Shown here piece after piece: positions 20,628-29,371 of a stretch of 51,606 bases of DNA (the stretch's first letter is position 1; every line of letters begins with the position of its first letter). The stretch is from Candidatus Zixiibacteriota bacterium. GTDB lineage: Bacteria; Zixibacteria; MSB-5A5; GN15; PGXB01. The notes below the pieces were generated by a model. That model saw only the letters and a program-made list of their open reading frames with translations. It searched no databases and had not been told where the DNA came from. The stretch covers positions 1 to 51,606 of the forward strand of contig JAPLUR010000053.1 in assembly GCA_026397505.1 (NCBI GenBank). The letters are read 5' to 3'. The position numbers and the translations under genes were made by a program.

Positions 20628-22014
20628 CGTCTCTCCCATTAATAAACTCTATCATCAAAACCTTCCTGGTACTACTGTCAATCTTACAGCGGTCCGATAT
20701 TTGATACCCGACCAGCCAGATAATCCCTTCTCTATCATTGATTACCGGGATTTCATCCCGAAAATATCGCGGTACTTTTCTGTCGGTCATAAAATTCCCG
20801 ACCTTCTTGCTTCCCTTCATCCCCAGCGGAACAAACCTGTCCCCCGGTTTTATCCCTCTTATACGAAGAGGCGGACAGATGCTCTCGAAATCAATATTGA
20901 TTCGCCGGCCTTCTGCTTGAATCTCTGCTTTTGCCCGCGCGGTGGGGATCAGTCGGCATCTAATCCGCGCTTTTAACTCCGGTACTTCGGTGATTCCTCC
21001 CATCCTGATTTCCTTTCCGGCTATAACCCTGCTTTTTGGCAGGAACAGCAAAATCTCCTTTTCTCTTATGACTCTTATTCCTCCGCCGACATTTGCACTT
21101 TTAAGCTTTCCTTCCGCGGTCTGGAGTATCCGCTCCACTTCCTCAAAACTCCCGGCCCCAGCCCGTCCGGTCATTTTCTGAAGTAATATTCTGACTATCC
21201 GTCTTCTTAACCAAACATCATAAGAGCCGAACTGCTTCAAATCAACAATAATTTTCCCCGCCGGGGTTCCATATGATATCTTCTTGACCGCCCGCTCCGC
21301 GATACCTTTCAGATATTCCTCTTCCCCGGAAATGATGCCGGCAAAATTGATAACATTCCTGCGAAACCCACTTCCAAATTTCCTCTCCAGCATCGGCATT
21401 ACTTTGTTTCGCAGGAAGTTGCGGCTGTACTCGGATTTCAGATTCGACCGATCGAGCAGATAATCAATTCTGTGCTTCCGCAGATAAGCTTCAATTTCAG
21501 CCCTTGAAATATTATGAAGAGGACGAATAATATTTCCCGAAAGAGGCTTAATCGGCTGCAATCCCTGCGGCCCGGTGCCGCGCAGAAGGCGGAAAAATAC
21601 CGTTTCTACAATATCATCCTGATGATGCCCCAGTGCAATTCGCTGGCATCCTTCTTCCCGGGCAATTTTGCCCAACATCATGTAGCGGAACTCCCGCCCG
21701 GCCTCCTCCAGCGAAAGGCGCGACTCTCGGGCAAACCCCGGAATATCGCCCTCAGCCACCACCATGGGAATTTTCAACCGATGGCAAAAATCGACGCAGA
21801 AATCAATCTCTTTTCTGACCGCCCTCGGCCGGATTTTATGATTGATATAGCAGGCGGCCAGCCCGAATTCCATTTTTTTCGACAATTTATTGAGAATGTG
21901 CAGCAACGCGGTCGAATCCGGCCCCCCCGAGAAGGCAACCAGAACCTTCATCCCGGAAATCACCAGCGATTGTTCCCTTATATTTCGCTCGACCGATGCC
22001 GCCAAATCTCGCAT
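20614..22014 (-). CDS. tilS: tRNA(Ile)-lysidine synthase
   Basis: This 466-residue enzyme attaches lysine to C34 of the AUA-reading isoleucine tRNA. The PP-loop motif VLVAFSGGPDSTALLHIL is at residues 24-41 and is followed by RIALGHHQDDIVETVFFRLLRGTG and RPLHNISRAEIEAYL, all typical of TilS. The C-terminal domain (about residues 360-460) includes GDRFVPLGMKGSKKV and PVINDREGIIWLVGY. It is the first gene of the long minus-strand block. A promoter-like pair lies so close to its ATG that the mRNA would be essentially leaderless. Confidence 0.95.
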   Translation of the reverse strand: MRDLAASVERNIREQSLVISGMKVLVAFSGGPDSTALLHILNKLSKKMEFGLAACYINHKIRPRAVRKEIDFCVDFCHRLKIPMVVAEGDIPGFARESRLSLEEAGREFRYMMLGKIAREEGCQRIALGHHQDDIVETVFFRLLRGTGPQGLQPIKPLSGNIIRPLHNISRAEIEAYLRKHRIDYLLDRSNLKSEYSRNFLRNKVMPMLERKFGSGFRRNVINFAGIISGEEEYLKGIAERAVKKISYGTPAGKIIVDLKQFGSYDVWLRRRIVRILLQKMTGRAGAGSFEEVERILQTAEGKLKSANVGGGIRVIREKEILLFLPKSRVIAGKEIRMGGITEVPELKARIRCRLIPTARAKAEIQAEGRRINIDFESICPPLRIRGIKPGDRFVPLGMKGSKKVGNFMTDRKVPRYFRDEIPVINDREGIIWLVGYQISDRCKIDSSTRKVLMIEFINGRDDGSA

Positions 22015-22020
22015 ACGCCA

Positions 22021-22049
22021 ATGATATTCTGCCGGAGCAAATAATTCAA
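22021..22049 (-). promoter_or_regulatory. Promoter for the tilS-hpt-ftsH-folE block
   Basis: On the minus strand TTGAAT (22049-22044) and TATCAT (22026-22021) are 17 bases apart. Transcription would start close to 22014, which is the A of the tilS ATG, so the transcript would have almost no leader. No ribosome-binding site is visible in front of this ATG, which agrees with leaderless translation. Confidence 0.45.
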
Positions 22050-22064
22050 GAAAAGAATCTCTGA

Positions 22065-22093
22065 TTGACTCAATTTCTCATCATCGTTATATT
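22065..22093 (+). promoter_or_regulatory. Sigma70-type promoter for purL
   Basis: TTGACT at 22065-22070 and TATATT at 22088-22093 are separated by exactly 17 bases, a near-consensus sigma70 promoter. Transcription would begin around 22100, giving a short leader that contains GGAGG before the purL ATG at 22119. It is back to back with the tilS promoter, and the two -35 boxes are 15 bases apart. Confidence 0.6.
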
Positions 22094-22118
22094 CGGGGTT
22101 TAACGGTTTGGAGGAACG

Positions 22119-24350
22119 ATGGAACAACCGCAAGTTACCCCCGGCATGGTTAAAGACCACGGGCTGAATGATGAAGAATATCGAAAAATCATAGAAATAC
22201 TGGGACGCGAACCGAATTATACTGAGCTCGGCATATTCTCGGTCATGTGGTCGGAACACTGCTCCTATAAAAATTCCATTGCCCTGCTGAAAACGCTTCC
22301 CCGTGAGGGCGAGGCGCTTCTGACCAAAACCGGCGAGGAAAACGCCGGTGCCGTCGATATCGGCGAGGGCCTGGCGATAGTCTTCAAAATCGAATCGCAC
22401 AACCACCCCTCTGCGGTCGAGCCGTTTCAGGGTGCCGCTACCGGGGTCGGCGGAATTCTGCGCGATATTTTCACTATGGGCGCCCGCCCTATCGCCTCCC
22501 TCAACTCGCTCCGCTTTGGCTCCCCCGATAATCCGCGCGTGCGGTATTTGATCGATGGCGTCGTGCGCGGCATCGGCGACTACGGCAACTCCTTCGGCGT
22601 TCCGACCGTGGCCGGCGAAACATATTTTGATGAGGCCTATACCGGCAACCCGCTCGTCAACGCCATGGCGGTCGGCATTGTCAAAACCGACCGAATGATT
22701 TCGGCGGTCATTAAGGGCAAAGGTAATCAGGTGATGATTGTCGGTTCTAAAACCGGCCGTGATGGCATTCATGGTGCCACTTTCGCCTCTGAGGAAATTT
22801 CGGAGAAATCGGAATCGAAGCGCCCCTCGGTGCAGATCGGCGATCCCTTCACGGAGAAGCTTCTTATGGAGGCGACTCTGGAAATAATCGACAAGAATTT
22901 GATCATCGGCGTGCAGGATATGGGCGCCGCCGGCATTACCTGTTCCTGTTCCGAGATGTCGGCCCGGGGAAATTCCGGCGTCACCATCGATATCGACAAA
23001 GTGCCTGTCCGCGAGGAAAAAATGACGCCCTACGAAATTCTCCTTTCCGAATCGCAGGAACGGATGCTGGTCTGTGTCAAGAAGGGAATGGAAGAGGAAG
23101 TCCGGAAAGTATTCAGGAAATGGGAGCTTGAATCGGTCATTATCGGCGAGACCAATGATACGGGGATTTTCGAGGTTCGCTTGCATGGCAAGACTGTCGC
23201 CAAAATCCCTTCGGAATGCCTGGTTTTGGGCGGCGGTGCGCCGGTCTATCATCGCGAAAAGCGCAAGCCGGAACATATAGAGCAACTATCGCAACTCGAT
23301 TTATCGCAATTCCCGACTGACCGGGACTGGAACATCGACCTCCTGATGCTCTTAAGCTCTCCCAATATCTGCAATAAGGACTGGGTCTACAATCAGTACG
23401 ATTCCATGGTGCGTACTAATACCGCGGTCGGCCCCGGCTCTGATGCCGCGATCATCCGTATCCGCAAGACCAGAAAAGCGATTGCCCTTACTACCGACTG
23501 CAACGGAAGGTACTGCCATCTTCACCCGCGTCTGGGCGCGCAGCAGGCGGTAGCCGAATCGGCCCGCAATGTTGTCTGTTCCGGCGCGCGGCCGGTGGCG
23601 ATCACCAACTGCCTCAATTTCGGCAATCCCTACAAACCGGAAATCTATTATGGTTTTGCCGAGGCGGTCGCAGGAATGGGCGAGGCCTGTCGCGTATTCG
23701 GCACACCGGTCACCGGCGGCAATGTCAGTTTCTACAATGAAGACCCCGAGCATGCGGTATTTCCTTCACCGGTGATCGGAATGCTCGGCGTTGTCGAGGA
23801 TATTTCCCATATTACAACCCAGTGGTTCAAAGACGAGGGTGACATCATCTACCTCATCGGCGAAAACGATGAGGAACTCGGCGCCTCGGAGTACCTTCAT
23901 ACCATATTCGGCAAAACCACCGGCCCGGTTCCCGCGCTTGACCTGCAGTTTGAGAAAAGACTGCAGGAGACGGTACTATCGGCCATACAATCGGGACTGA
24001 TCAAATCGGCGCATGACTGTGCCGATGGCGGCCTGGCGATTGCTCTGGCGGAGTGCTGTATCTCCAATCGCGAAAAAATGATTGGCGCGAAAATATTCCT
24101 TGGCGATACTATCCGCCCCGATTGCCTTCTCTTCGGCGAGGCACAATCGCGGATCATCGTTTCGACATCGCCCTCTGACGGTGAGAAACTGGTAGAGCAC
24201 TGCATGCAAAGCGGCATTCCGATATCAGCCATTGGCAGAGTTGGCGGCGAAAATCTATTAATCAATGACATGGTTTCCCTGCCGCTTAAGGTCATGTCCG
24301 CCGCTTATTATACCAGCCTCAAGAAGCAGCTCGAACGCCTGGCGCAATAG
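22119..24350 (+). CDS. purL: Phosphoribosylformylglycinamidine synthase subunit PurL
   Basis: This 743-residue protein is the right size for the separate PurL subunit of the PurL-PurQ-PurS complex in purine synthesis. It aminates FGAR to FGAM with ATP. Signatures include [20 protein letters not shown] at the N-terminus, [20 protein letters not shown], the [16 protein letters not shown] block, [20 protein letters not shown] and, in the second half, [13 protein letters not shown] and [12 protein letters not shown] good GGAGG site sits just before the ATG. PurQ and PurS are not encoded in the window. A palindromic repeat begins 14 bases after the stop. Confidence 0.97.
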   Translation: MEQPQVTPGMVKDHGLNDEEYRKIIEILGREPNYTELGIFSVMWSEHCSYKNSIALLKTLPREGEALLTKTGEENAGAVDIGEGLAIVFKIESHNHPSAVEPFQGAATGVGGILRDIFTMGARPIASLNSLRFGSPDNPRVRYLIDGVVRGIGDYGNSFGVPTVAGETYFDEAYTGNPLVNAMAVGIVKTDRMISAVIKGKGNQVMIVGSKTGRDGIHGATFASEEISEKSESKRPSVQIGDPFTEKLLMEATLEIIDKNLIIGVQDMGAAGITCSCSEMSARGNSGVTIDIDKVPVREEKMTPYEILLSESQERMLVCVKKGMEEEVRKVFRKWELESVIIGETNDTGIFEVRLHGKTVAKIPSECLVLGGGAPVYHREKRKPEHIEQLSQLDLSQFPTDRDWNIDLLMLLSSPNICNKDWVYNQYDSMVRTNTAVGPGSDAAIIRIRKTRKAIALTTDCNGRYCHLHPRLGAQQAVAESARNVVCSGARPVAITNCLNFGNPYKPEIYYGFAEAVAGMGEACRVFGTPVTGGNVSFYNEDPEHAVFPSPVIGMLGVVEDISHITTQWFKDEGDIIYLIGENDEELGASEYLHTIFGKTTGPVPALDLQFEKRLQETVLSAIQSGLIKSAHDCADGGLAIALAECCISNREKMIGAKIFLGDTIRPDCLLFGEAQSRIIVSTSPSDGEKLVEHCMQSGIPISAIGRVGGENLLINDMVSLPLKVMSAAYYTSLKKQLERLAQ

Positions 24351-24363
24351 CAAATATTTTGAG

Positions 24364-24425
24364 GTAGGTCAGGAGCTTTACGCTCCTGACAAAATTGTGT
24401 CAGGTCTGCAAGAGACCTGACCTAC
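24364..24425. repeat. Compound palindromic intergenic element (two hairpins inside one palindrome)
   Basis: Two perfect 9-bp stem-loops lie side by side: GTCAGGAGC/GCTCCTGAC with a five-base loop (24368-24390) and GTCAGGTCT/AGACCTGAC with a five-base loop (24399-24421). The ends GTAGGTCAGG (24364-24373) and CCTGACCTAC (24416-24425) also pair, so the whole 62 bases can alternatively fold as one large hairpin. It sits just after purL. It resembles a REP-type element. No T run follows, so it is not a classic terminator. Confidence 0.7.
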
Positions 24426-24803
24426 GAAGTTTGCAGAAGCGGTTAAATTTGGTGCAAGCTGCATGTATAGCAATACGTTAGACATTAGATGGACGACCGG
24501 CAATTTGGGTTTGTTTCTTCGTTTTTTAAAATGTTCGCGGCAGTGATCCGGCATTGAATTCTAATGGTCCTTTACCTTTCCGGTGCCAATTTCTGACAGT
24601 GGAATTGGCGGATGATTGTTTTTGGATGGAAGACATACTCATAATCATGCTTTCATATAAAGGGTCGGGTGCTGAATCACCATCGATTCGATGTGGATTT
24701 TGCAGTATGGGCGGGGGAATGCAACCCAATCGCAAAACCCTTTGGGATTTTGCGCTACAAAGCTGGCTAGCTCATTTGCGTATTGGCTGGCGAAAGTTAG
24801 ACA
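24426..24803. other. AT-rich stretch without a convincing gene
   Basis: Short open frames exist on both strands (for example 24554-24820 plus), but they have no ribosome-binding site and low-quality translations. One imperfect hairpin, CGCAAAACCC/GGG(A)TTTTGCG, lies at about 24734-24758. The ten-base word GTTAGACATT occurs at both sides (about 24478 and 24796). I see nothing else. Confidence 0.4.
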
Positions 24804-24831
24804 TTGGAAATAATTGTTGAATTATTATATT
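24804..24831 (+). promoter_or_regulatory. Putative promoter of the 206-residue unknown gene
   Basis: TTGGAA (24804-24809) and TATATT (24826-24831) are 16 bases apart, and the leader would be only about 13 bases long, containing GGAGGTGA before the ATG at 24851. The match is by eye. Confidence 0.4.
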
Positions 24832-24850
24832 CCAGATTGGAGGTGATTGT

Positions 24851-25471
24851 ATGATAGATGATCAGACACTTTACGAAGAGGATAATACCGAAGAAAATCC
24901 AATCCATTTGGAATGCATGTATAGGCCGGAAAAATCCATTAAAAGGCTCGCGTGGATTTTTTTGGGCATAATACTTGGTGCAATAATAGGATTTCTTATA
25001 TCCGAATACAGGGGCAGGTTGGAATTCGAAAAGAGCAAAAGACACAAGACGAAATATTTAATGGAGTCAGTCATAAAGGAAATTGATGAAAATGCAGAAC
25101 AAAGGACTGATTCACCCATTATTAAAATTGAAGGCGACACTATTCCGGTCATGGCATATCTCAAATATACTGCACTTGAGGCCTTCCTTAATTACATCCC
25201 AGAATTGACATTAGAAGACACAGACATTATAAATACAAGTACGCTCTTGCGTGCGACAATTTATACTTGCAATCAGATCATAGATATACGGAATGCGCAA
25301 TATAATGAAATACTAATAGCTAAGACGCCTGCAAGCTTGCAGAATCTAGTGCGAGGTAGAAAGGCCGAAGTGGCAAAAACCAATGAAGTCATAGCTAAAA
25401 TAGTGGCAAATGCTATCAACCAAGGGTCTTTTTTGCGCATAAAACTGCAATCCGCGATAAGAAGATTATAG
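24851..25471 (+). CDS. Membrane-anchored protein of unknown function
   Basis: This 206-residue protein has a good ribosome-binding site (TTGGAGGTGATTGT) just before the ATG. The first 32 residues are acidic and presumably cytoplasmic, then one membrane helix follows (LAWIFLGIILGAIIGFLI, about residues 33-50). A mostly helical soluble part with several Lys/Glu-rich stretches makes up the rest. I do not recognise the family. The gene is markedly AT-rich compared with purL and sits in the accessory stretch between palindromic repeats. The next gene downstream on the same strand encodes a membrane-anchored TPR protein, so the two may act together, but no motif shows this. Confidence 0.7.
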   Translation: MIDDQTLYEEDNTEENPIHLECMYRPEKSIKRLAWIFLGIILGAIIGFLISEYRGRLEFEKSKRHKTKYLMESVIKEIDENAEQRTDSPIIKIEGDTIPVMAYLKYTALEAFLNYIPELTLEDTDIINTSTLLRATIYTCNQIIDIRNAQYNEILIAKTPASLQNLVRGRKAEVAKTNEVIAKIVANAINQGSFLRIKLQSAIRRL

Positions 25472-25582
25472 AATAACAATATATTTGAGATGTTGCTCAT
25501 ATGAATTAAGCGATAGAGAAATTGAATTTGGAGGCACCCTCTGCTAGATGGTTATTAAGGCAAATTGCGGTTATCTTAAAAT

Positions 25583-26524
25583 ATGAGGAAATTGTTCAAT
25601 AGATTCAGCCGCCTTAATGTATGGAATAAGGTGGCATTCTTGGGCGGAGTTGCATCGATAATCGCTCTTTTTTTAATGTGCGGGCCGTCAATCTACCAAC
25701 TGATTCTACCCCAGCACCCTATCACAAAAGAAGAAATGAACGAACTTTTGTGCGCTTGGGCCCCATATGAAAGAGACTTAATTGCATTGCCCGGTAAATC
25801 CCTCTATTCCGAAAATGAATTAGAATCACTTCGTCAGCAAGCGATTTGCCTGGCGCGTACGGCTGCTTCGGCATATGAAAAGGGACTTGTCGCAATCGGA
25901 ATTGGGGATTATGAGGAGGCGATTGTTCACTTTGGATATGCATTGGCCCTTTCGCGGTCTGACTCAATGAAAACTGCCCAGATATTTCTATACAAGGGGA
26001 TTGCGGAACTCGAGATTTGTCCAAATCCACTAAAGAGGATTAATTTCATCTATTTCGGCGAACATAGCCAGTCGCAAGAGCTCATCTCGTGCTACGAGCG
26101 TGCATTGCAGAATATTGATAGCTCAATTTCCTATCATCATTATCTCGGCGGTGCTTGGGCAGTCCGTGCTTTTGCGCTGCTCAACATGAATAGGTTTAGA
26201 CAGGCGATACAAAACATAGATAGTGCAATGTCATTTGGAGAAGACGATTATTATGTGTGGTACATTAGAGGCTATTTATATGGCATTAATGGCAATTATG
26301 AAGCCTCCATTGCGAGTTTCGATAGTTCAATAATACGTAGACATAATAATACGGAAACCTGGTTAGTGCGTGGACTAATTCATAGCCGTTATCATCAATA
26401 TGATCTAGCTTTGGCCAGTTGTGACTCGGCATCAGTCTTCGATCCTAATGATCCGGAAATTGTGCGGACGCGCAAATTTATCAGCCACCGCAGATTTTTT
26501 ATCGGCGGTTTTATAAAAAAATGA
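25583..26524 (+). CDS. Membrane-anchored tetratricopeptide-repeat protein
   Basis: This 313-residue protein has an N-terminal hydrophobic anchor (VAFLGGVASIIALFLMCG, about residues 17-34) and several TPR-like units from residue 90 onward, for example YEKGLVAIGIGDYEEAIVHF, AVRAFALLNMNRFRQAIQNI, YIRGYLYGINGNYEASIASF and LVRGLIHSRYHQYDLALASC. TPR arrays bind other proteins, so an adaptor role is likely; the partner is unknown. There is no clear ribosome-binding site in front of the ATG. The gene lies 111 bases after the 206-residue membrane protein and shares its AT-rich composition. The C-terminus ends in a short basic, hydrophobic tail. Confidence 0.75.
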   Translation: MRKLFNRFSRLNVWNKVAFLGGVASIIALFLMCGPSIYQLILPQHPITKEEMNELLCAWAPYERDLIALPGKSLYSENELESLRQQAICLARTAASAYEKGLVAIGIGDYEEAIVHFGYALALSRSDSMKTAQIFLYKGIAELEICPNPLKRINFIYFGEHSQSQELISCYERALQNIDSSISYHHYLGGAWAVRAFALLNMNRFRQAIQNIDSAMSFGEDDYYVWYIRGYLYGINGNYEASIASFDSSIIRRHNNTETWLVRGLIHSRYHQYDLALASCDSASVFDPNDPEIVRTRKFISHRRFFIGGFIKK

Positions 26525-26537
26525 ATTCTTTGAAGTT

Positions 26538-26582
26538 GCGTCGGGTCTTGCCGAGTACAGAGTGCGAGGTGTGACCCGGCAC
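26538..26582. repeat. Imperfect palindrome with GCGTCGGGTC-type arm
   Basis: The left arm GCGTCGGGTC (26538-26547) pairs imperfectly with GACCCGGCAC (26573-26582); the core CGGGTC/GACCCG is exact. The same left arm occurs again at 29372, where it also opens a palindrome, so this appears to be a recurring intergenic element. Confidence 0.45.
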
Positions 26583-26595
26583 TTTCTTATATCGC

Positions 26596-26639
26596 AGGGT
26601 CACGCATTCCCCACTTGACGTGGGGAATGCTAAGACCCT
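26596..26639. repeat. Nested perfect hairpin
   Basis: An 11-bp perfect stem, GCATTCCCCAC/GTGGGGAATGC (26604-26614 and 26620-26630), is enclosed by a second pair, AGGGTC/GACCCT (26596-26601 and 26634-26639). It follows the TPR gene and precedes the 70-base repeat. It might act as a bidirectional terminator or be part of a mobile intergenic element. Confidence 0.55.
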
Positions 26640-26650
26640 TCGAAACTCCG

Positions 26651-26720
26651 AATATGGATTGTCGAAACCCCCGCTCATTCCGCTGACAGCGGAATTCGGG
26701 GGGAATTTCGACCTACTTTA
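26651..26720. repeat. 70-base palindromic direct repeat, copy 1
   Basis: This copy matches 27956-28025 at 66 of 70 positions in the same orientation. Inside, a left arm beginning GTCGAAACCCCC pairs imperfectly with a right arm ending GGGGGAATTTCGAC, and the hairpin tip differs between the copies. It flanks the FISUMP gene on its 3' side. Confidence 0.8.
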
Positions 26721-26821
26721 GCTTTCCAGCGCCGTCAGCAACGCTTTTCTGATCAAGCTATTGACATCCCACCTACGGTGTCTGTCCACCATTCGCTTAA
26801 ATAATTTATCAATTAGCTATC

Positions 26822-27721
26822 CTAATCCTTGACACAGCGAACCGAGAAACCAAATTGCATAAAGAGGTTGTAGCGGCTGACTTCTGAAATATTGGAGAAC
26901 AGGTACCGGCTCCATGCGAGATAAGTATCATATTCCGTAGAAGACCAAAAGTAGGCGTTGATACCCATACCTTGGTAACTTCCAAAGCCGCCACGGTTCC
27001 CGGCAGGCAATGCGGCAAAACCGCTTTCATTGGTTGCGCCAGTATTGGGACTGTCCCAATGCGTTGTGCCGATTTCTTTTAGCCTACCGCCTACATCAGC
27101 GCCACGCCAGCCGTCTGCATCGGCTTCGGACTGGCTCATGCCAAGATACATCTCCAATTGTTTCCACTCAGCATCACTTGGCACATGCCAGCCTACTGGC
27201 GCTAAATTCCGGCTGTCGTCTACCGCGTACCAGTTATATAAGCGGCCATAAACAACAACACTATTTATATCGTTATTGTATTCGCAATATGCTCCAGAGA
27301 AGAGATTTCCCCATGGGCCATCGTCGGTTACGTTGGGTATGGCATCGCCATTACGGTAATGGGTTACTTCCAAATTCTCTGCCATCCACCATTGATTACA
27401 TACTTCTATTGTTTGATAGATATTGCCATCAATATCTGTTATTGTTCCTGTGGTTGGCCCACAATCCAAATCCGCGCCGTCTTTATAAAGAAAATTAATC
27501 AAATATGTAATATCCTGAATATTGACTATGCCGGAGTTGTTAACATCGCCCAACGCACAGAATGGCGCCGGACCGCCTTTGTATAGAAAATTAATCAAGT
27601 ATGTTATATCCTGAATGTTGACTGTTTCGGATCCATTGACATCCCCGCAATCGCCGGCAAATGATGCTGCCGTCGCGATTAGAATGATAATGCCTGATAG
27701 TACCATTAACGTTCGTCTCAT
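26822..27721 (-). CDS. Secreted dockerin-like plus FISUMP-domain protein
   Basis: This 299-residue protein has a signal peptide (LMVLSGIIILIATAASFAG). Two tandem dockerin-type units follow, GDVNGSETVNIQDITYLINF and GDVNNSGIVNIQDITYLINF, each with the Asp/Asn pattern of a calcium loop. From about residue 95 there is a FISUMP domain (Fibrobacter succinogenes major paralogous domain): IDGNIYQTIEVCNQWWMAEN, GRLYNWYAV, APVGWHVPSDAEWKQLE, AALPAGNRGG and YFWSSTEYD, ending VRCVKD. The protein is presumably exported to the cell surface or medium. The role of the FISUMP domain is unknown. The gene is flanked by two palindromic 70-base repeats. The dockerin units do not by themselves prove cellulosome function. 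Confidence 0.88.
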   Translation of the reverse strand: MRRTLMVLSGIIILIATAASFAGDCGDVNGSETVNIQDITYLINFLYKGGPAPFCALGDVNNSGIVNIQDITYLINFLYKDGADLDCGPTTGTITDIDGNIYQTIEVCNQWWMAENLEVTHYRNGDAIPNVTDDGPWGNLFSGAYCEYNNDINSVVVYGRLYNWYAVDDSRNLAPVGWHVPSDAEWKQLEMYLGMSQSEADADGWRGADVGGRLKEIGTTHWDSPNTGATNESGFAALPAGNRGGFGSYQGMGINAYFWSSTEYDTYLAWSRYLFSNISEVSRYNLFMQFGFSVRCVKD

Positions 27722-27955
27722 AATTTTACCTCGTCATCAATTGTGGACATGACCCCAAAGGCCTTGATTTACACATGTCTTCGCTCGATTCCCTAAATGC
27801 CGGTAATTTGTTGACTTCATAAGTAATATAGGGGGAATATAGAATTGAACAAGTGGTTTTTATGGGAAAAGAAGGTTGGAATAGTGGGGTTTTCCCGCGC
27901 GGTCAGCCCGCCGTGGCGGGTGGGTTACCCGTTTTCGGAAGAAATTTCGAAGCGA

Positions 27956-28025
27956 AATATGGATTGTCGAAACCCCCGCTCATTCCGCGGATGGCGGAAT
28001 TCGGGGGGAATTTCGACCTTCTTTA
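27956..28025. repeat. 70-base palindromic direct repeat, copy 2
   Basis: This copy matches 26651-26720 at 66 of 70 positions, in direct orientation. A perfect CCCGCC-GT-GGCGGG hairpin precedes it at about 27907-27920. The rest of the 414-base gap (27722-28135) holds no recognisable gene; the open frame running through it is only the in-frame extension of the lipoprotein gene. Confidence 0.8.
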
Positions 28026-28135
28026 ACTTCTCGGATTTCAATTGCCCTTGGCCTTCCCAGTCCGTATATTATGGATATAAAATCACTTTAGTCAGACAAT
28101 GCCAATTTCAGTGCATCCATTATGGGAGGTTGCCG

Positions 28136-29248
28136 ATGAGAAGATTCAAGATTTCACTTGCCATTCCATTGTACATCATGATAATTCTCAGCGCGCTTCT
28201 TGCAGGCTGCTCTAATGATAATAATCCCGCTCAACCTACCGGCACTTGGTCATGGGCCCCGGTCGGCTCGGGATTCGATAGCGCCGTACAAGCACTTGTC
28301 GTTTACGACGACAAACTGGTTGCCGGCGGATCTTTTACGCAAGCAGGTGCTGTCAGCGTCAACTATATCGCCGCCTGGGACGGTTCCAATTGGTCTTCTC
28401 TGGGAACAGGTACCGACGGCCCTATTTCCGCGCTTGCTGTCTTTGATAACAGACTGATCGCCGCGGGCCAATTTGGCACCGCCGGCGGAGTTAGTGCCAA
28501 CAGAATCGCCGCCTGGAATGGTTCTTCCTGGGTTCCCCTGGGAACGGGAATAGACGGATATATATCTGCACTTGCCATATATGGCGACAAGCTGATCGCC
28601 GGAGGCTATTTTTCGACCGCAGGGGATCTCGCTGTTAATAATATTGCCGCTTGGAATCGGACTACATGGTCGTTCCTGGGATTAGGAACCGATAACCGCG
28701 TTAATGCCCTGGCCATTTATAACAGCAAGCTTATTGTTGGAGGCCTCTTCGGCGAGGCCGGAGGAATTCACGCCCATCGTATAGCCTCTTGGAATGGCTT
28801 AAATTGGGAACCGCTGGGCGCCGGGGTAAGCGGGGAGAATTGGTTGCCCTGGGTCTTTGCTCTCACATTGTTCGATAGTAAGCCTATTGTCGCGGGGCAA
28901 TTCGATACTGCCGGAACGACCTTTGCCGACCATATTGCCTCCTGGAATGGTTCCTCCTGGTCGCAATTGGGACCTCAGACTTTTAACGGAACAATACAGA
29001 CTCTTGCTGTCTACAATAACAGACTGATCGCCGGCGGGTTCTTCACTTATATCTCCGGCGAATCCATGAATGATATCGCCGCCTGGGATCGCTCTTCTTG
29101 GTCACCATTGGGAGCCGGTCTTTCCGGCAGTGCCTTTAATAAGGTGAATTCACTTGCAGTATATAAGAACAAACTCTATGCGGGAGGCGATTTCAAAATG
29201 GCCGATACTATTGCGGCCGCTAATATCGCCGAATGGGGTTTCCGATAA
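28136..29248 (+). CDS. Seven-bladed beta-propeller lipoprotein
   Basis: This protein has 370 residues from the ATG at 28136, chosen because GGGAGG lies six bases upstream and a lipoprotein signal follows (MIILSALLAGC, acylated Cys at residue 25). The frame is open back to 27845, but that part crosses an intergenic repeat. After the Cys comes a short linker, then about seven repeats of roughly 50 residues built from IAAWNGSSWVPLGTG and SALAVYDNRLIAAGQF-type strands. The chain ends with a half repeat (IAEWGFR) that would complete the first blade, the usual closure of a beta-propeller. It is probably anchored in the outer membrane facing the periplasm or the surface. No ligand or enzyme motif is seen. 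Confidence 0.85.
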   Translation: MRRFKISLAIPLYIMIILSALLAGCSNDNNPAQPTGTWSWAPVGSGFDSAVQALVVYDDKLVAGGSFTQAGAVSVNYIAAWDGSNWSSLGTGTDGPISALAVFDNRLIAAGQFGTAGGVSANRIAAWNGSSWVPLGTGIDGYISALAIYGDKLIAGGYFSTAGDLAVNNIAAWNRTTWSFLGLGTDNRVNALAIYNSKLIVGGLFGEAGGIHAHRIASWNGLNWEPLGAGVSGENWLPWVFALTLFDSKPIVAGQFDTAGTTFADHIASWNGSSWSQLGPQTFNGTIQTLAVYNNRLIAGGFFTYISGESMNDIAAWDRSSWSPLGAGLSGSAFNKVNSLAVYKNKLYAGGDFKMADTIAAANIAEWGFR

Positions 29249-29371
29249 CCGGCCGAATCAGAACCATCCGTGAAATGACCACACCTGCCTTTGAGTATGG
29301 AATTTATAATTTTGTGGGCGGCAGGCTTCAGCCGGCCCCGGTGTCCTTCATACCTCCATCATTCATCTCTT

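Noticed and set aside
21978-23285. 435-residue open frame on the minus strand opposite purL
   Set aside because: It lies entirely opposite the clear purL coding frame, shows His/Arg/Gly-rich low-quality translation and no domain.
24478-24806. GTTAGACATT at both ends of the gap, resembling the right core of integron attC sites
   Set aside because: No matching RYYYAAC partner, no foldable attC body and no integrase gene were found, so the similarity is probably chance.
24554-24820. 88-residue plus-strand open frame in the gap after purL
   Set aside because: No ribosome-binding site, no domain, and its end overlaps the promoter of the next gene.
27845-28135. N-terminal extension of the propeller lipoprotein gene
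   Set aside because: It runs through a 70-base intergenic repeat; the signal peptide and ribosome-binding site place the start at 28136.
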